DNA of 64,000 nt, taken from the NCBI RefSeq assembly GCF_024171885.1, contig NZ_JAMTCP010000030.1, forward strand, positions 1-64,000, given 5' to 3'. The position numbers were made by a program, and so were the translations under genes. This DNA comes from Streptoalloteichus tenebrarius (GTDB taxonomy: Bacteria; Actinomycetota; Actinomycetes; Mycobacteriales; Pseudonocardiaceae). Below the pieces are notes generated by a model. It did not search any database. It had not been told where the DNA came from and was given only the letters and a program-made list of their open reading frames with translations. This document shows positions 43,406-50,431 of the stretch, one piece after another (positions within the stretch are counted from its first letter, which is position 1; the number at the start of each line of letters is the position of its first letter).

Positions 43406-44568
43406 CCGACTGGACCCACACTCACCTCACCGAGGCCCAGCGCGGGCTGTTCACGCGGGTGCGGACCCTCGCGGCGGAGGTCCTCGCCCCGCTGGCCGCC
43501 TCCGGCACACCGGGAACCGTGAACCGCCCGCTGCTCGCCGCGCTCGCCGACCCCGACCTCGTCGACGGCGGGTTGCTGGGCCGTGTCTTCCGGCGGGACG
43601 AGGGCGGCCGGTTCACGCCGCGCGTCACCGCGCTGGACCTCTGCCTGATCCGGGAGGGGCTCGCCCTGCACTGCACCGAGGCGGAGACCGCGTTCGCCCT
43701 CCAGGGGCTGGGCGGGCACCCGATCCTGGCCTCGGGCCGACCCGAGGTCGTGGAGGACTGGGTTCCGCGGATCGCCGACGGGACGGCCGTCGCCGCCTTC
43801 GCGCTCACCGAACCCGAGGCGGGGTCCGACGCGGCCGCGCTGGAGCTGTCGGCCGTCCGGGACGGCGACGGCTTCCGGCTCACCGGGGAGAAGACCTACA
43901 TCTCCAACGCCCCCGACGCCGACGTCTACTCGGTCTTCGCCAGGACCACGCCCGGCGGCGGGACGCGCGGCATCACCGCCTTCCTCGTGCCCGGCGACAG
44001 CGCCGGCCTGTCGGGGGAGCGGTTGCGGCTCCTCGCGCCCCACCCGATCGGCCGGTTGCGGTTCGACGACGTGCGCGTGCCGGCCGAGCACGTGCTGGGC
44101 GAGGTGGGCGGCGGCTGGGCGGTCGCGATGACCACCCTCACCCTGTTCCGGCCCAGCGTGGGCGCGTTCGCCGTGGGCATGGCGCAGGCCGCGCTCGACG
44201 CCGCCTGCGCGCACGCCAGGAGCCGCACCGCGTTCGGCCGGCCGCTGCGGGACTTCCAGGCGGTCTCACACCAGCTCGCCGAGATGGCCACCCGGGTGCA
44301 CGCGGCGCGGCTGCTCGTGCACCAGGCCGCGACCGCGCGGGACGAGGGCGTCGGCGACGTCCGACACCTCGCGGCCATGGCCAAGCTGTTCGCCACGGAG
44401 ACCGCGCAGACCGCCGTCGACGTCGCCGTCCAGGTGCACGGCGCGCACGCGCTGGAGGAGGGCCACCCGCTGGAGCACCTCTACCGCGAGGTCCGCGCGC
44501 CCCGGATCTACGAGGGCACCTCGGAGATCCAACGAGAGATCATCGCCCGCCACCTGCTCGGCCGCTGA
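43402..44568 (+). CDS. Acyl-CoA dehydrogenase, last gene of anthranilate operon
   Basis: Acyl-CoA dehydrogenase of 388 aa: AVAAFALTEPEAGSDAAALE, GEKTYISNAPDADVYSVFAR, LAPHPIGRLRFDDVRVPAEH, RTAFGRPLRDFQAVSHQLAE, and APRIYEGTSEIQREIIARHL with the catalytic Glu. The EGTSEIQR ending is that of short/branched-chain and cyclic acyl-CoA dehydrogenases such as cyclohexanecarboxyl-CoA or benzylsuccinyl types. It likely introduces a double bond in the alicyclic CoA intermediate before hydration (inference). ATG 43402 overlaps the RidA stop by four bases. Confidence 0.9.
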   Translation: MTDWTHTHLTEAQRGLFTRVRTLAAEVLAPLAASGTPGTVNRPLLAALADPDLVDGGLLGRVFRRDEGGRFTPRVTALDLCLIREGLALHCTEAETAFALQGLGGHPILASGRPEVVEDWVPRIADGTAVAAFALTEPEAGSDAAALELSAVRDGDGFRLTGEKTYISNAPDADVYSVFARTTPGGGTRGITAFLVPGDSAGLSGERLRLLAPHPIGRLRFDDVRVPAEHVLGEVGGGWAVAMTTLTLFRPSVGAFAVGMAQAALDAACAHARSRTAFGRPLRDFQAVSHQLAEMATRVHAARLLVHQAATARDEGVGDVRHLAAMAKLFATETAQTAVDVAVQVHGAHALEEGHPLEHLYREVRAPRIYEGTSEIQREIIARHLLGR

Positions 44569-44953
44569 CCTCCCCACCCCACCCCAGCTCAGCCCCCACC
44601 CGCCCTGGGGGGCGACCCCGCGTCCAGCCTATCCGCCCAGCAAGGAGCGACCAAGAGCATCACGTCCGACTGTGGACAACTCCGCGCCCTGTGGACAACT
44701 CCGCGCCGCACCACCCGTCCAGACCCACACCCCCGGCCGCCAGGAACACGGGTCAGATCCCCGTCCTCGCACACCACACCGGGCATATCCAGCCACAACG
44801 AATGTCCACAATAGACAAATGGGATCTCGGGAACGGGCAGCGTCAGCATCGCAAGCCCCCACTGCCCCATCCACCCGGAATCCCCGAAAACCACTCGACG
44901 GTGGCCGTGAACAGCGTTCCGATCCGCCGAAAGCGACGTCCGGCAGCCAGGCG
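44569..44953. other. Intergenic region with two DnaA-box-like duplications
   Basis: 385 bases between convergent genes. CTGTGGACAACTCCGCGCC is present twice in tandem (44670-44688, 44689-44707), each copy holding TGTGGACAA, the complement of the actinobacterial DnaA box TTGTCCACA; a third near-match ATGTCCACA is at 44802-44810. GCCCCC...GGGGGC near 44590-44615 may form a weak terminator. No protein-like frame was found. Confidence 0.55.
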
Positions 44954-45817
44954 TCAGTCCGAAACCGGTTCGGGCGCCGGGAGGATCTGCCGCAGCGTTC
45001 CCCGGCGCAGGCCGTACTGCCGCCATTCCCTCGGATAGCCCACGGAGACCTCCTCGAACCGCACCCCGTCGTGCCACGTCGTGCGCGGGATGTGGAGGTG
45101 CCCGTACACCACGGCGGCCGCGCGGAACCGCACGTGCCAGTCCGCGGTGCGCTCGCTCCCGCACCAGAGCGCGAACTCCGGGTAGCGCAGCACCCGCGTG
45201 GGCTCACGCACCAGGGGCCAGTGGTTGACCAGCACGGTGGGCAGCGACGGGTCGCAGGCCGCGAGCCGGCGCTCGGTCTCCTCGATCCGCGCCCGCGACC
45301 ACGCGTCGCGCGACGGGTACGGGTCGGGGTGCAGCAGGAACTCGTCGGTGCACACCACCCCGGCCTCCCTGGCGGCCGACAACGCCTCCTCCTTGCTCGC
45401 CGTGCCGTCGGGACGGAACGTGTAGTCGTACAGGAGGAACAACGGCGCGATGGTGACCGGGCCGCCCTCCCCCTCCCACACCGGGTACGGGTCCTCCGGG
45501 GTGAGCACGCCCAGCCCCCGGCACAGGTCCACCAGGTGCTCGTAGCGGCGGACACCCCGCAGGTCGACCGAGTCCCGCTTCGGGGTCCACAGCTCGTGGT
45601 TGCCGGGGACCCACACCACCCGCGCGAAACGGTGGGCGAGCAGCTCCAGCACCCAGTGGATGTCGTCGACGCGCTCCCCGACGTCGCCGGCGACGAGCAA
45701 CCAGTCGTCGTCGGACCCCGGCCGCAGGTCCGCCACGATCCGCCGGTTCTCCTCGTACGCGACGTGCAGGTCACTGGTGGCGAGCAGCCTTCCGGCCCGC
45801 CCACGGGCGGCAGTCAT
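44954..45817 (-). CDS. Calcineurin-like metallophosphoesterase
   Basis: Protein of 287 aa with all five metallophosphoesterase blocks: LLATSDLHVAYEENRRIV, LLVAGDVGERVDDIHWVLEL, VVWVPGNHELWTPKRD, VLVNHWPLVREPTRVLRYPE and AAVVYGHLHIPRTTWHDGVR. Two metals would be bound by the Asp, Asn and His residues of these blocks. No signal peptide or membrane segment is present. It may be a nucleotide phosphodiesterase or protein phosphatase; the substrate cannot be told. It is a single-gene unit. Confidence 0.9.
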   Translation of the reverse strand: MTAARGRAGRLLATSDLHVAYEENRRIVADLRPGSDDDWLLVAGDVGERVDDIHWVLELLAHRFARVVWVPGNHELWTPKRDSVDLRGVRRYEHLVDLCRGLGVLTPEDPYPVWEGEGGPVTIAPLFLLYDYTFRPDGTASKEEALSAAREAGVVCTDEFLLHPDPYPSRDAWSRARIEETERRLAACDPSLPTVLVNHWPLVREPTRVLRYPEFALWCGSERTADWHVRFRAAAVVYGHLHIPRTTWHDGVRFEEVSVGYPREWRQYGLRRGTLRQILPAPEPVSD

Positions 45818-45889
45818 CCCGTAGTTGTACCGTTCGCCGGCGCGACTCCCGCCACCCGTGTGACCGCGGTCGCCCGAACGCCCCGCCGC

Positions 45890-46174
45890 TCAGCCACCCG
45901 CCACCGAGGGGATGATCTGGATCTCGGCTCCCTCGGCGAGCCGGGTCGCCGCCCCGTCCAGTCGTCGGCACTCCTCGCCGTCGAGATAGAAGTTGACGTA
46001 TCGCCGCAGGTCACCGCGTTCGTCCCGCAACCGGCGGTCCAGCGCGGGGTGCCGCGCGGCGAGCTGGTCGAGCACCGCGTCGAGCGTGGCCCCGTCGGCC
46101 GCGTCCACCTCCAGTCGCGCGGCCCCGTCCGCGCTGGGGCGCAACACTCCGGACAGCACCACGACGACGCGCAC
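45890..46174 (-). CDS. MoaD/ThiS family ubiquitin-like sulfur carrier
   Basis: Beta-grasp protein of 94 aa ending in VAGG, the C-terminal Gly-Gly that is activated in sulfur-carrier proteins. The core shows VRVVVVLSGVLRPSADGAAR, TLDAVLDQLAARHPALDRRL, YVNFYLDGEECRRLDG and GAEIQIIPSVAGG. GTG 46174 follows GGGAG, 4 bases after the stop of the BNR-repeat gene, so the pair is co-transcribed. No ThiF/MoeB-type activating enzyme is next to it. In actinobacteria this pair recurs, but its job is not known to me. Confidence 0.85.
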   Translation of the reverse strand: MRVVVVLSGVLRPSADGAARLEVDAADGATLDAVLDQLAARHPALDRRLRDERGDLRRYVNFYLDGEECRRLDGAATRLAEGAEIQIIPSVAGG

Positions 46175-46178
46175 GTCC

Positions 46179-47276
46179 TCACTCCCCGACGGTCGCGGCG
46201 CGGACGCACAGCACGTCGGGCAGGTGCTCGGCGATCCGGCGCCAGCTCTCGCCCTCGTCCCTGCTGGCGTAGACCTCGCCGCTGCGCGAGCCGAAGTAGA
46301 CGCCGGCGGGTTCGGCGTCGTCGACGCACATCGCGTCGCGGAGCACGGCCGACCAGAAGCGGCCCTGCGGCAGGCCGTGGGCCAACGGCGTCCAGGTCTC
46401 GCCCGCGTCCTCGCTGCGGTACACCCGGCAGTTCCCGTCCGGCGGGAAGCGGCGCAGGTCGGCGACGAGCGGGAAGGCGTAGACGACGTCCCGCCGGTGC
46501 GGGTGCACCACGACGGGGAAGCCGAAGTCGCTGGGCAGCGCGTCCGCGATGGACCGCCAGCTCGCCCCTCCGTCGTCGCTGCGGTACACGCCGGGGTGGT
46601 TCTGGAGGAACAGCCGGTCGGCCAGGGCGGGGTGCCGCGCGACCTTGTGCACGCACTGGCCGTACTCTGGGTACTCGTCCGGCAGGAAGGGCGCGCGGAT
46701 CCCCGTGTTGCTGGCCTGCCACGTGCCGCCGCCGTCCTCGGTGCGGTAGACGCCGCCGGTGGACATGGCGACCGTGACGCGCCGAGGGTCGGTCGGATGT
46801 GGGAGCACCGTGTGTAGGGCCATCCCGCCACCGCCGGGCGTCCAGTCACCGCGGTGCGGGTGGTCCCACAGCCCTCGGACCAGCTCGTAGCTCCACCCGC
46901 CGTCCTCGGAGCGGAACAGCGCCGTGGGTTCGGTGCCCGCGTAGACCACGTCGGGCTCGGCGGCCGACGCCGGGGCGAGCTGCCAGACCCTGGCGACCGC
47001 CGCGTCGGTCCCCTCGGGGAACGCCAGCGCCCGGTGGTCCGGCTCGGCCCACGTCTCCCCGAGGTCGTCGCTGGTCGCCACGACGGGCCCGAAGTGTTCG
47101 TTGGCGAAGCCGGCGAGCAGCCGGGCCGGCCGGCGGCGGGTGTCGATCGCGACCGCGTACACGCTGTCCACGGGCCGGTGCGGCCCGGTGAACCGCCAGG
47201 TCGCCCGGTCGTCGCGGCTGGTCGCCAGCCACAGCCCCTTGCGGGTGCCGATCGCCAGCAGGGTCAGGTGTGTCAT
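46179..47276 (-). CDS. BNR/Asp-box repeat beta-propeller protein
   Basis: Protein of 365 aa built from sialidase-type repeats. Asp-box-like motifs recur: TSDDLGETWAEPDHRALAFP, RSEDGGWSYELVRGL, RTEDGGGTWQASNTGI, RSDDGGASWRSIADALP, RSEDAGETWTPLAHGLP and SRDEGESWRRIAEHLP, giving about six blades. There is no signal peptide, so it is cytoplasmic, and no sialidase active-site residues were recognised. ATG 47276 follows GGGGGAGG. It is translationally close to the MoaD/ThiS gene, and a role in that small protein's sulfur chemistry is only a guess. Confidence 0.85.
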   Translation of the reverse strand: MTHLTLLAIGTRKGLWLATSRDDRATWRFTGPHRPVDSVYAVAIDTRRRPARLLAGFANEHFGPVVATSDDLGETWAEPDHRALAFPEGTDAAVARVWQLAPASAAEPDVVYAGTEPTALFRSEDGGWSYELVRGLWDHPHRGDWTPGGGGMALHTVLPHPTDPRRVTVAMSTGGVYRTEDGGGTWQASNTGIRAPFLPDEYPEYGQCVHKVARHPALADRLFLQNHPGVYRSDDGGASWRSIADALPSDFGFPVVVHPHRRDVVYAFPLVADLRRFPPDGNCRVYRSEDAGETWTPLAHGLPQGRFWSAVLRDAMCVDDAEPAGVYFGSRSGEVYASRDEGESWRRIAEHLPDVLCVRAATVGE

Positions 47277-47784
47277 GTCGACCTCCCCCGGCCAGGGCGT
47301 CGCGTCGTGGCGCACACGCTACGCCCGGGACTCCCTTCGACGCAGTCCCCCGCACCGGGAAAGACAAGATCTTTTCTCTCGTCGGGGGACCGCCTCACGA
47401 AAATGATCGACAAAAGGGGCGGGCATGACCGGAGGATGGGCCGTTCGGAGGAGCTTCGAAGAGCGCGGACGGGGCTCGGAGGGAGCGCGGAATCCGCGGG
47501 TGCGAAGGCTACCAAGACACGCGCGCCGATTTCCCGAACCTGTCACGGGCGAGACGTCCGCGCCACCCGTTCGCCCCACGGAAGCCGGGAACCACCTCCT
47601 CCTTCGGCACAAACATCGGACTTTCGGTTCCGAACCGCGGTCAGCGCGGCGTGACGAAAAACGAACGATGACCCCACCAATGGCGGCACCGCTCATTCGT
47701 CCGGTCGCACCCTTGTCCCGAATGGGTTTCCTTGATTGGTTGGCAGCACGAGCACGAACCACCCCAGGGAACGAGGTGAGTCAC
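47277..47784. other. 508-base upstream region of the micro-ORF
   Basis: Clearly less GC-rich than its neighbours (for example around 47340-47420 and 47600-47760). The frames here have no codon-position bias and no ribosome sites, so I see no gene. It should carry the promoter and any operators for the downstream peptide-modifying cluster; no box pair was convincing. Confidence 0.45.
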
Positions 47785-47844
47785 ATGTTCGAGATCGAGA
47801 TCGTCGAGGACGAGATGACGCTGCTCAACCACCCGACCCTCTGA
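47785..47844 (+). CDS. 19-residue peptide, candidate RiPP precursor
   Basis: ATG 47785 is 5 bases after GAGGTGA, a seven-base match to the 16S anti-Shine-Dalgarno and one of the strongest sites in the window. The product is MFEIEIVEDEMTLLNHPTL. It has an acidic amphipathic front like a leader peptide and a short C-terminal TLLNHPTL that could be a core. A perfect hairpin starts 12 bases after the stop, then come genes for a SagB-type oxidoreductase, a JmjC oxygenase and an exporter. The frame is open upstream to 47425, but in non-coding-like sequence. It could instead be a leader peptide for attenuation, though it has no run of one regulatory codon. Confidence 0.6.
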   Translation: MFEIEIVEDEMTLLNHPTL

Positions 47845-47855
47845 TCGGGTCATCC

Positions 47856-47887
47856 GGCCCAGCCGCGGCGACCGCCGCGGCTGGGCC
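47856..47887 (+). promoter_or_regulatory. Perfect hairpin between micro-ORF and enzymes (attenuator)
   Basis: GGCCCAGCCGCGGC pairs with GCCGCGGCTGGGCC around a 4-base loop, 12 bases after the micro-ORF and 71 before the SagB gene. It has no T run. Such partial terminators after a precursor gene let the peptide be made in excess over its modifying enzymes. Confidence 0.7.
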
Positions 47888-47938
47888 TTCCCGTCCTGGC
47901 CTTCCCGTCCTGGCCTTCCCGTCCTGGCCTTCCCGTCC
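47884..47938. repeat. 14-base tandem repeat, about four copies
   Basis: The unit GGCCTTCCCGTCCT is repeated almost four times without change between the hairpin and the SagB ribosome site, pyrimidine-rich on the + strand. It may have grown by slippage from the right arm of the hairpin. Confidence 0.85.
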
Positions 47939-47957
47939 ACCACAGCGAGAGGACACG

Positions 47958-49076
47958 ATGAGGGTTCGCCGCCGCCACCACCTCGTCTGCCGCTGGACCA
48001 CGGACGGCTTCCTGGTCGCGGTGCCGGCGCGCAACCAGTGGGTGCGGCTCCCGCGCGCCGTCGTCGACCTGCTGGAGGCGGCGGGCGACGGGATCGACCT
48101 CGACGACCTGGTCGCCACCGCCGGACCGGACCGACCGGACGAGGTCCGCCGCGCGGTCCGGAACCTCGTCGACCTCGGGGTGCTGGTGACGGACGAGGCC
48201 GACGTCGCCGGCGGGGACGCCCCGGACGCCCTCCCGCCGGTCTGGCGGCACTGGGGCGATCTCACGCACCGGTTCCACCTGTCGGCCCGCGACGCGAACT
48301 ACCTGGTGGACACGCCGGAACGGGCGCGGGTGGCGGAGTCGATCGTCGCCGAAGGCGACGCGCCGCCCATCTTCAAGGAGTACCCGGACCGCCCGGTCGT
48401 GATGTTGCCGCGCCGGCCGCTGCCGTTGCGCGCGCCCGTCGAGGACGTCTTCGCGGCGCGCCGCACGCACCGCGTCTTCTCCGACGCCCCGGTGACCCTG
48501 GACCAGCTCGCCACGCTGCTGTTCCACACCTTCGCCCCGCAGCGGTTCCTCGACGGCCGCCTCTTCGGCGTGCAGCAGGGCAGGGTGAGCGCCTCGGCCG
48601 GCGGCCGGCACGAGGTCGAGTGCTACCTCGTGGCGCACCAGGTGGAGGGGGTGCCGCCGGGGCTCTACCACTACTCGCCCCGACAGCACGCGGTGGAGCT
48701 GCTCCGAGCGGACGTGGACCGGGCGGTGGTCGCCGATCTCAGCTACCACCAGGGCCCCTCCTACGAGGGGGCTTTCACGATCTTCACGACGGCGGTGGCG
48801 CGCCGGTTGTCCTGGAAGTACCGGCATCCCCGCGCCTACCGGCTGTGGATGTACGACGCGGGGCACTACGCGCAGACCTACGCCCTCACCTGCGTCGCGC
48901 TCGGACTCGGCCCGTTCCAGACGGTCGCGTTCCGGGACAGCGCCGTGGAGGAGCTGCTCGGGGTGGACCCGGACGAGGAGTTCGCGGTCTACCTGCTGTC
49001 CGGGGGCGTGCCCGAGAAGGGCCCCGGCCTGGTGCCGGTCGACTTCGACCACCCGCCGCCCGCCACGGTCCGCTGA
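47958..49076 (+). CDS. SagB-type dehydrogenase with N-terminal PqqD-like region
   Basis: Flavin nitroreductase-fold protein of 372 aa. Residues 1-85 (VRRRHHLVCRWTTDGFLVAV, LPRAVVDLLEAAGDGIDLDD, VRRAVRNLVDLGVLVTDE) look like a winged-helix peptide-recognition element of the PqqD kind. From about 150 come the SagB motifs: VFAARRTHRVFSDAPVTLDQ, SASAGGRHEVECYLVAHQVE, PGLYHYSPRQHAVELL, and CVALGLGPFQTVAFRDSAVE followed by LLGVDPDEEFAVYLLSGGVP. SagB enzymes use FMN to oxidise azolines or other residues in ribosomal peptides. No YcaO cyclodehydratase is near, so a different oxidation is likely. ATG 47958 follows GAGAGGA. Confidence 0.85.
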   Translation: MRVRRRHHLVCRWTTDGFLVAVPARNQWVRLPRAVVDLLEAAGDGIDLDDLVATAGPDRPDEVRRAVRNLVDLGVLVTDEADVAGGDAPDALPPVWRHWGDLTHRFHLSARDANYLVDTPERARVAESIVAEGDAPPIFKEYPDRPVVMLPRRPLPLRAPVEDVFAARRTHRVFSDAPVTLDQLATLLFHTFAPQRFLDGRLFGVQQGRVSASAGGRHEVECYLVAHQVEGVPPGLYHYSPRQHAVELLRADVDRAVVADLSYHQGPSYEGAFTIFTTAVARRLSWKYRHPRAYRLWMYDAGHYAQTYALTCVALGLGPFQTVAFRDSAVEELLGVDPDEEFAVYLLSGGVPEKGPGLVPVDFDHPPPATVR

Positions 49077-49107
49077 CTCCCGCCCGCCCCGTGACCGAGG
49101 AGCCCCG

Positions 49108-50355
49108 ATGGCACTCGACCGCCTCGTCCCCTCCGTCGAGGAGTTCCTGCGCGAGGTCTTCGGCGCGCGCCACGTCCACCACAGGTCCGAGGACCTCGCC
49201 TCGGACTTCGCCGACCTGTTCTCCCCTGACGCGCTGGAGCGGCTGCTCGGCGACACCGGCCTGCGCGCGACGTCGATCCGGTTGGTGCGGGACGGCCAGG
49301 AGCTGAGCCCGTCGGGGGCCGGCGTCGCCGACTCCGGGGACGCCCAGGACAGCCCGAGGTACGTCGACACCGACTGGGTGCGGCGCGCGATCGCGGACGG
49401 CCACACCCTGATCATCCGGTCCCTGCACCGGTACCACCCGCCGGTGCGGGCCTTCGCGCACCAGCTCGCGGCGGAGCTGGGCCACCCCGTGCGGGTCAAC
49501 GCGTTCATCACCCCACCGCACGCGCGGGGCGTGAACCCGCACTACGACATCCAGGACGTGTTCGTCCTCCAGATCGCGGGCGTGAAGCTGTGGCAGCTCA
49601 ACAGCCCGCCCCTGCCGGACCCGTTGCCCAGTCAGGCGTGGTTCGACGTGCCGGAGCGCCAGCGGGAGCGGCTGCGGAACCTCGCGCGGCCGCTCGGCGA
49701 GCTGACCCTGCGTCCCGGTGACGTCCTGTACTTCCCGCGCGGCACGATGCACGCGCCCAGGACCGAGGACTCCCTGTCCGTGCACCTCACCGTGGCGGTG
49801 TCCAAGGTGACCCGGCACGACCTGCTTCGGCGGCTGGTCGACGCGGCGGTGGCCGACCCGTGGCTGCGGGCCAGTGTCTCGTTGTCGGAGCTGGAGGAGA
49901 CGCCGGAGCGGGCGGCGACGGTGTTGCGCGGGATCGCGGAACGGTTGGCGGGCGTCGCCGACCAGGTGGACCCGGCGGACGTGCTGTGGGCGACCCGCGA
50001 GGAGGCGTTCCGGGAGCTGCCGCCGGAGCCCGTCCCGGTGTTGCCCCCGTCCGCGCCGCCGGTGGCCTACCGGCCCCGCTCGGGCGCGCGGTTCCGCGTC
50101 ACGGTGGACGGGGAGCACCTGTCGCTGTCCGCCGGACGACGCCGCATGCGCCTTCCCGCGGCCACGGCCCCGGTGGTCGAGGGCCTGCGGCGGGGCGAGG
50201 TCCTGCGGGTGGACGAACTCGTGGCCGGCCTGGGCGCGGAGCTGGCCGGGGAACTCGGCCGGGCGCTGGTGGAGTTCGGCATGGTCGTCCCCCTCCATGA
50301 TCGCGACTTCACCCGGGAAGCGGGCGTCCGACCGGGCCAACAGGACCTAGGGTGA
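49108..50355 (+). CDS. JmjC-domain (ROXA-like) 2-oxoglutarate oxygenase
   Basis: Cupin oxygenase of 415 aa. The iron triad is visible as H-x-D in NPHYDIQDVFVLQIAGVKLW and the distal His in PGDVLYFPRGTMHAPRTEDS, with LTVAVSK after it. Residues 330-405 (VTVDGEHLSLSAGRRRMRLP, VVEGLRRGEVLRVDELV, LGRALVEFGMVVPLH) form a winged-helix-like C-terminal domain, as in ribosomal oxygenases ROXA/YcfD. In this operon the likely substrate is the 19-residue peptide, for example hydroxylation at Asn, His or Leu of its end (inference). A normal ribosomal-protein hydroxylase is the alternative. ATG 49108 follows GAGGAG. Confidence 0.87.
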   Translation: MALDRLVPSVEEFLREVFGARHVHHRSEDLASDFADLFSPDALERLLGDTGLRATSIRLVRDGQELSPSGAGVADSGDAQDSPRYVDTDWVRRAIADGHTLIIRSLHRYHPPVRAFAHQLAAELGHPVRVNAFITPPHARGVNPHYDIQDVFVLQIAGVKLWQLNSPPLPDPLPSQAWFDVPERQRERLRNLARPLGELTLRPGDVLYFPRGTMHAPRTEDSLSVHLTVAVSKVTRHDLLRRLVDAAVADPWLRASVSLSELEETPERAATVLRGIAERLAGVADQVDPADVLWATREEAFRELPPEPVPVLPPSAPPVAYRPRSGARFRVTVDGEHLSLSAGRRRMRLPAATAPVVEGLRRGEVLRVDELVAGLGAELAGELGRALVEFGMVVPLHDRDFTREAGVRPGQQDLG

Positions 50356-50431
50356 CCGGGAACCGTCCACGCGGCACCGGGTCCCGCCGGCCACGCGGCC
50401 CCGTGTCTCCTGGAGCTGGGAGGACCCTGGG

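Noticed and set aside
44670..44810. Chromosomal origin of replication
   Set aside because: Only two exact and one near DnaA box; no dnaA, dnaN, gyrB or rpmH in the window.
47425..47844. The micro-ORF as the end of a 139-residue protein
   Set aside because: The upstream part has lower GC, no codon-position bias and no ribosome site, while GAGGTGA directly precedes the ATG at 47785.
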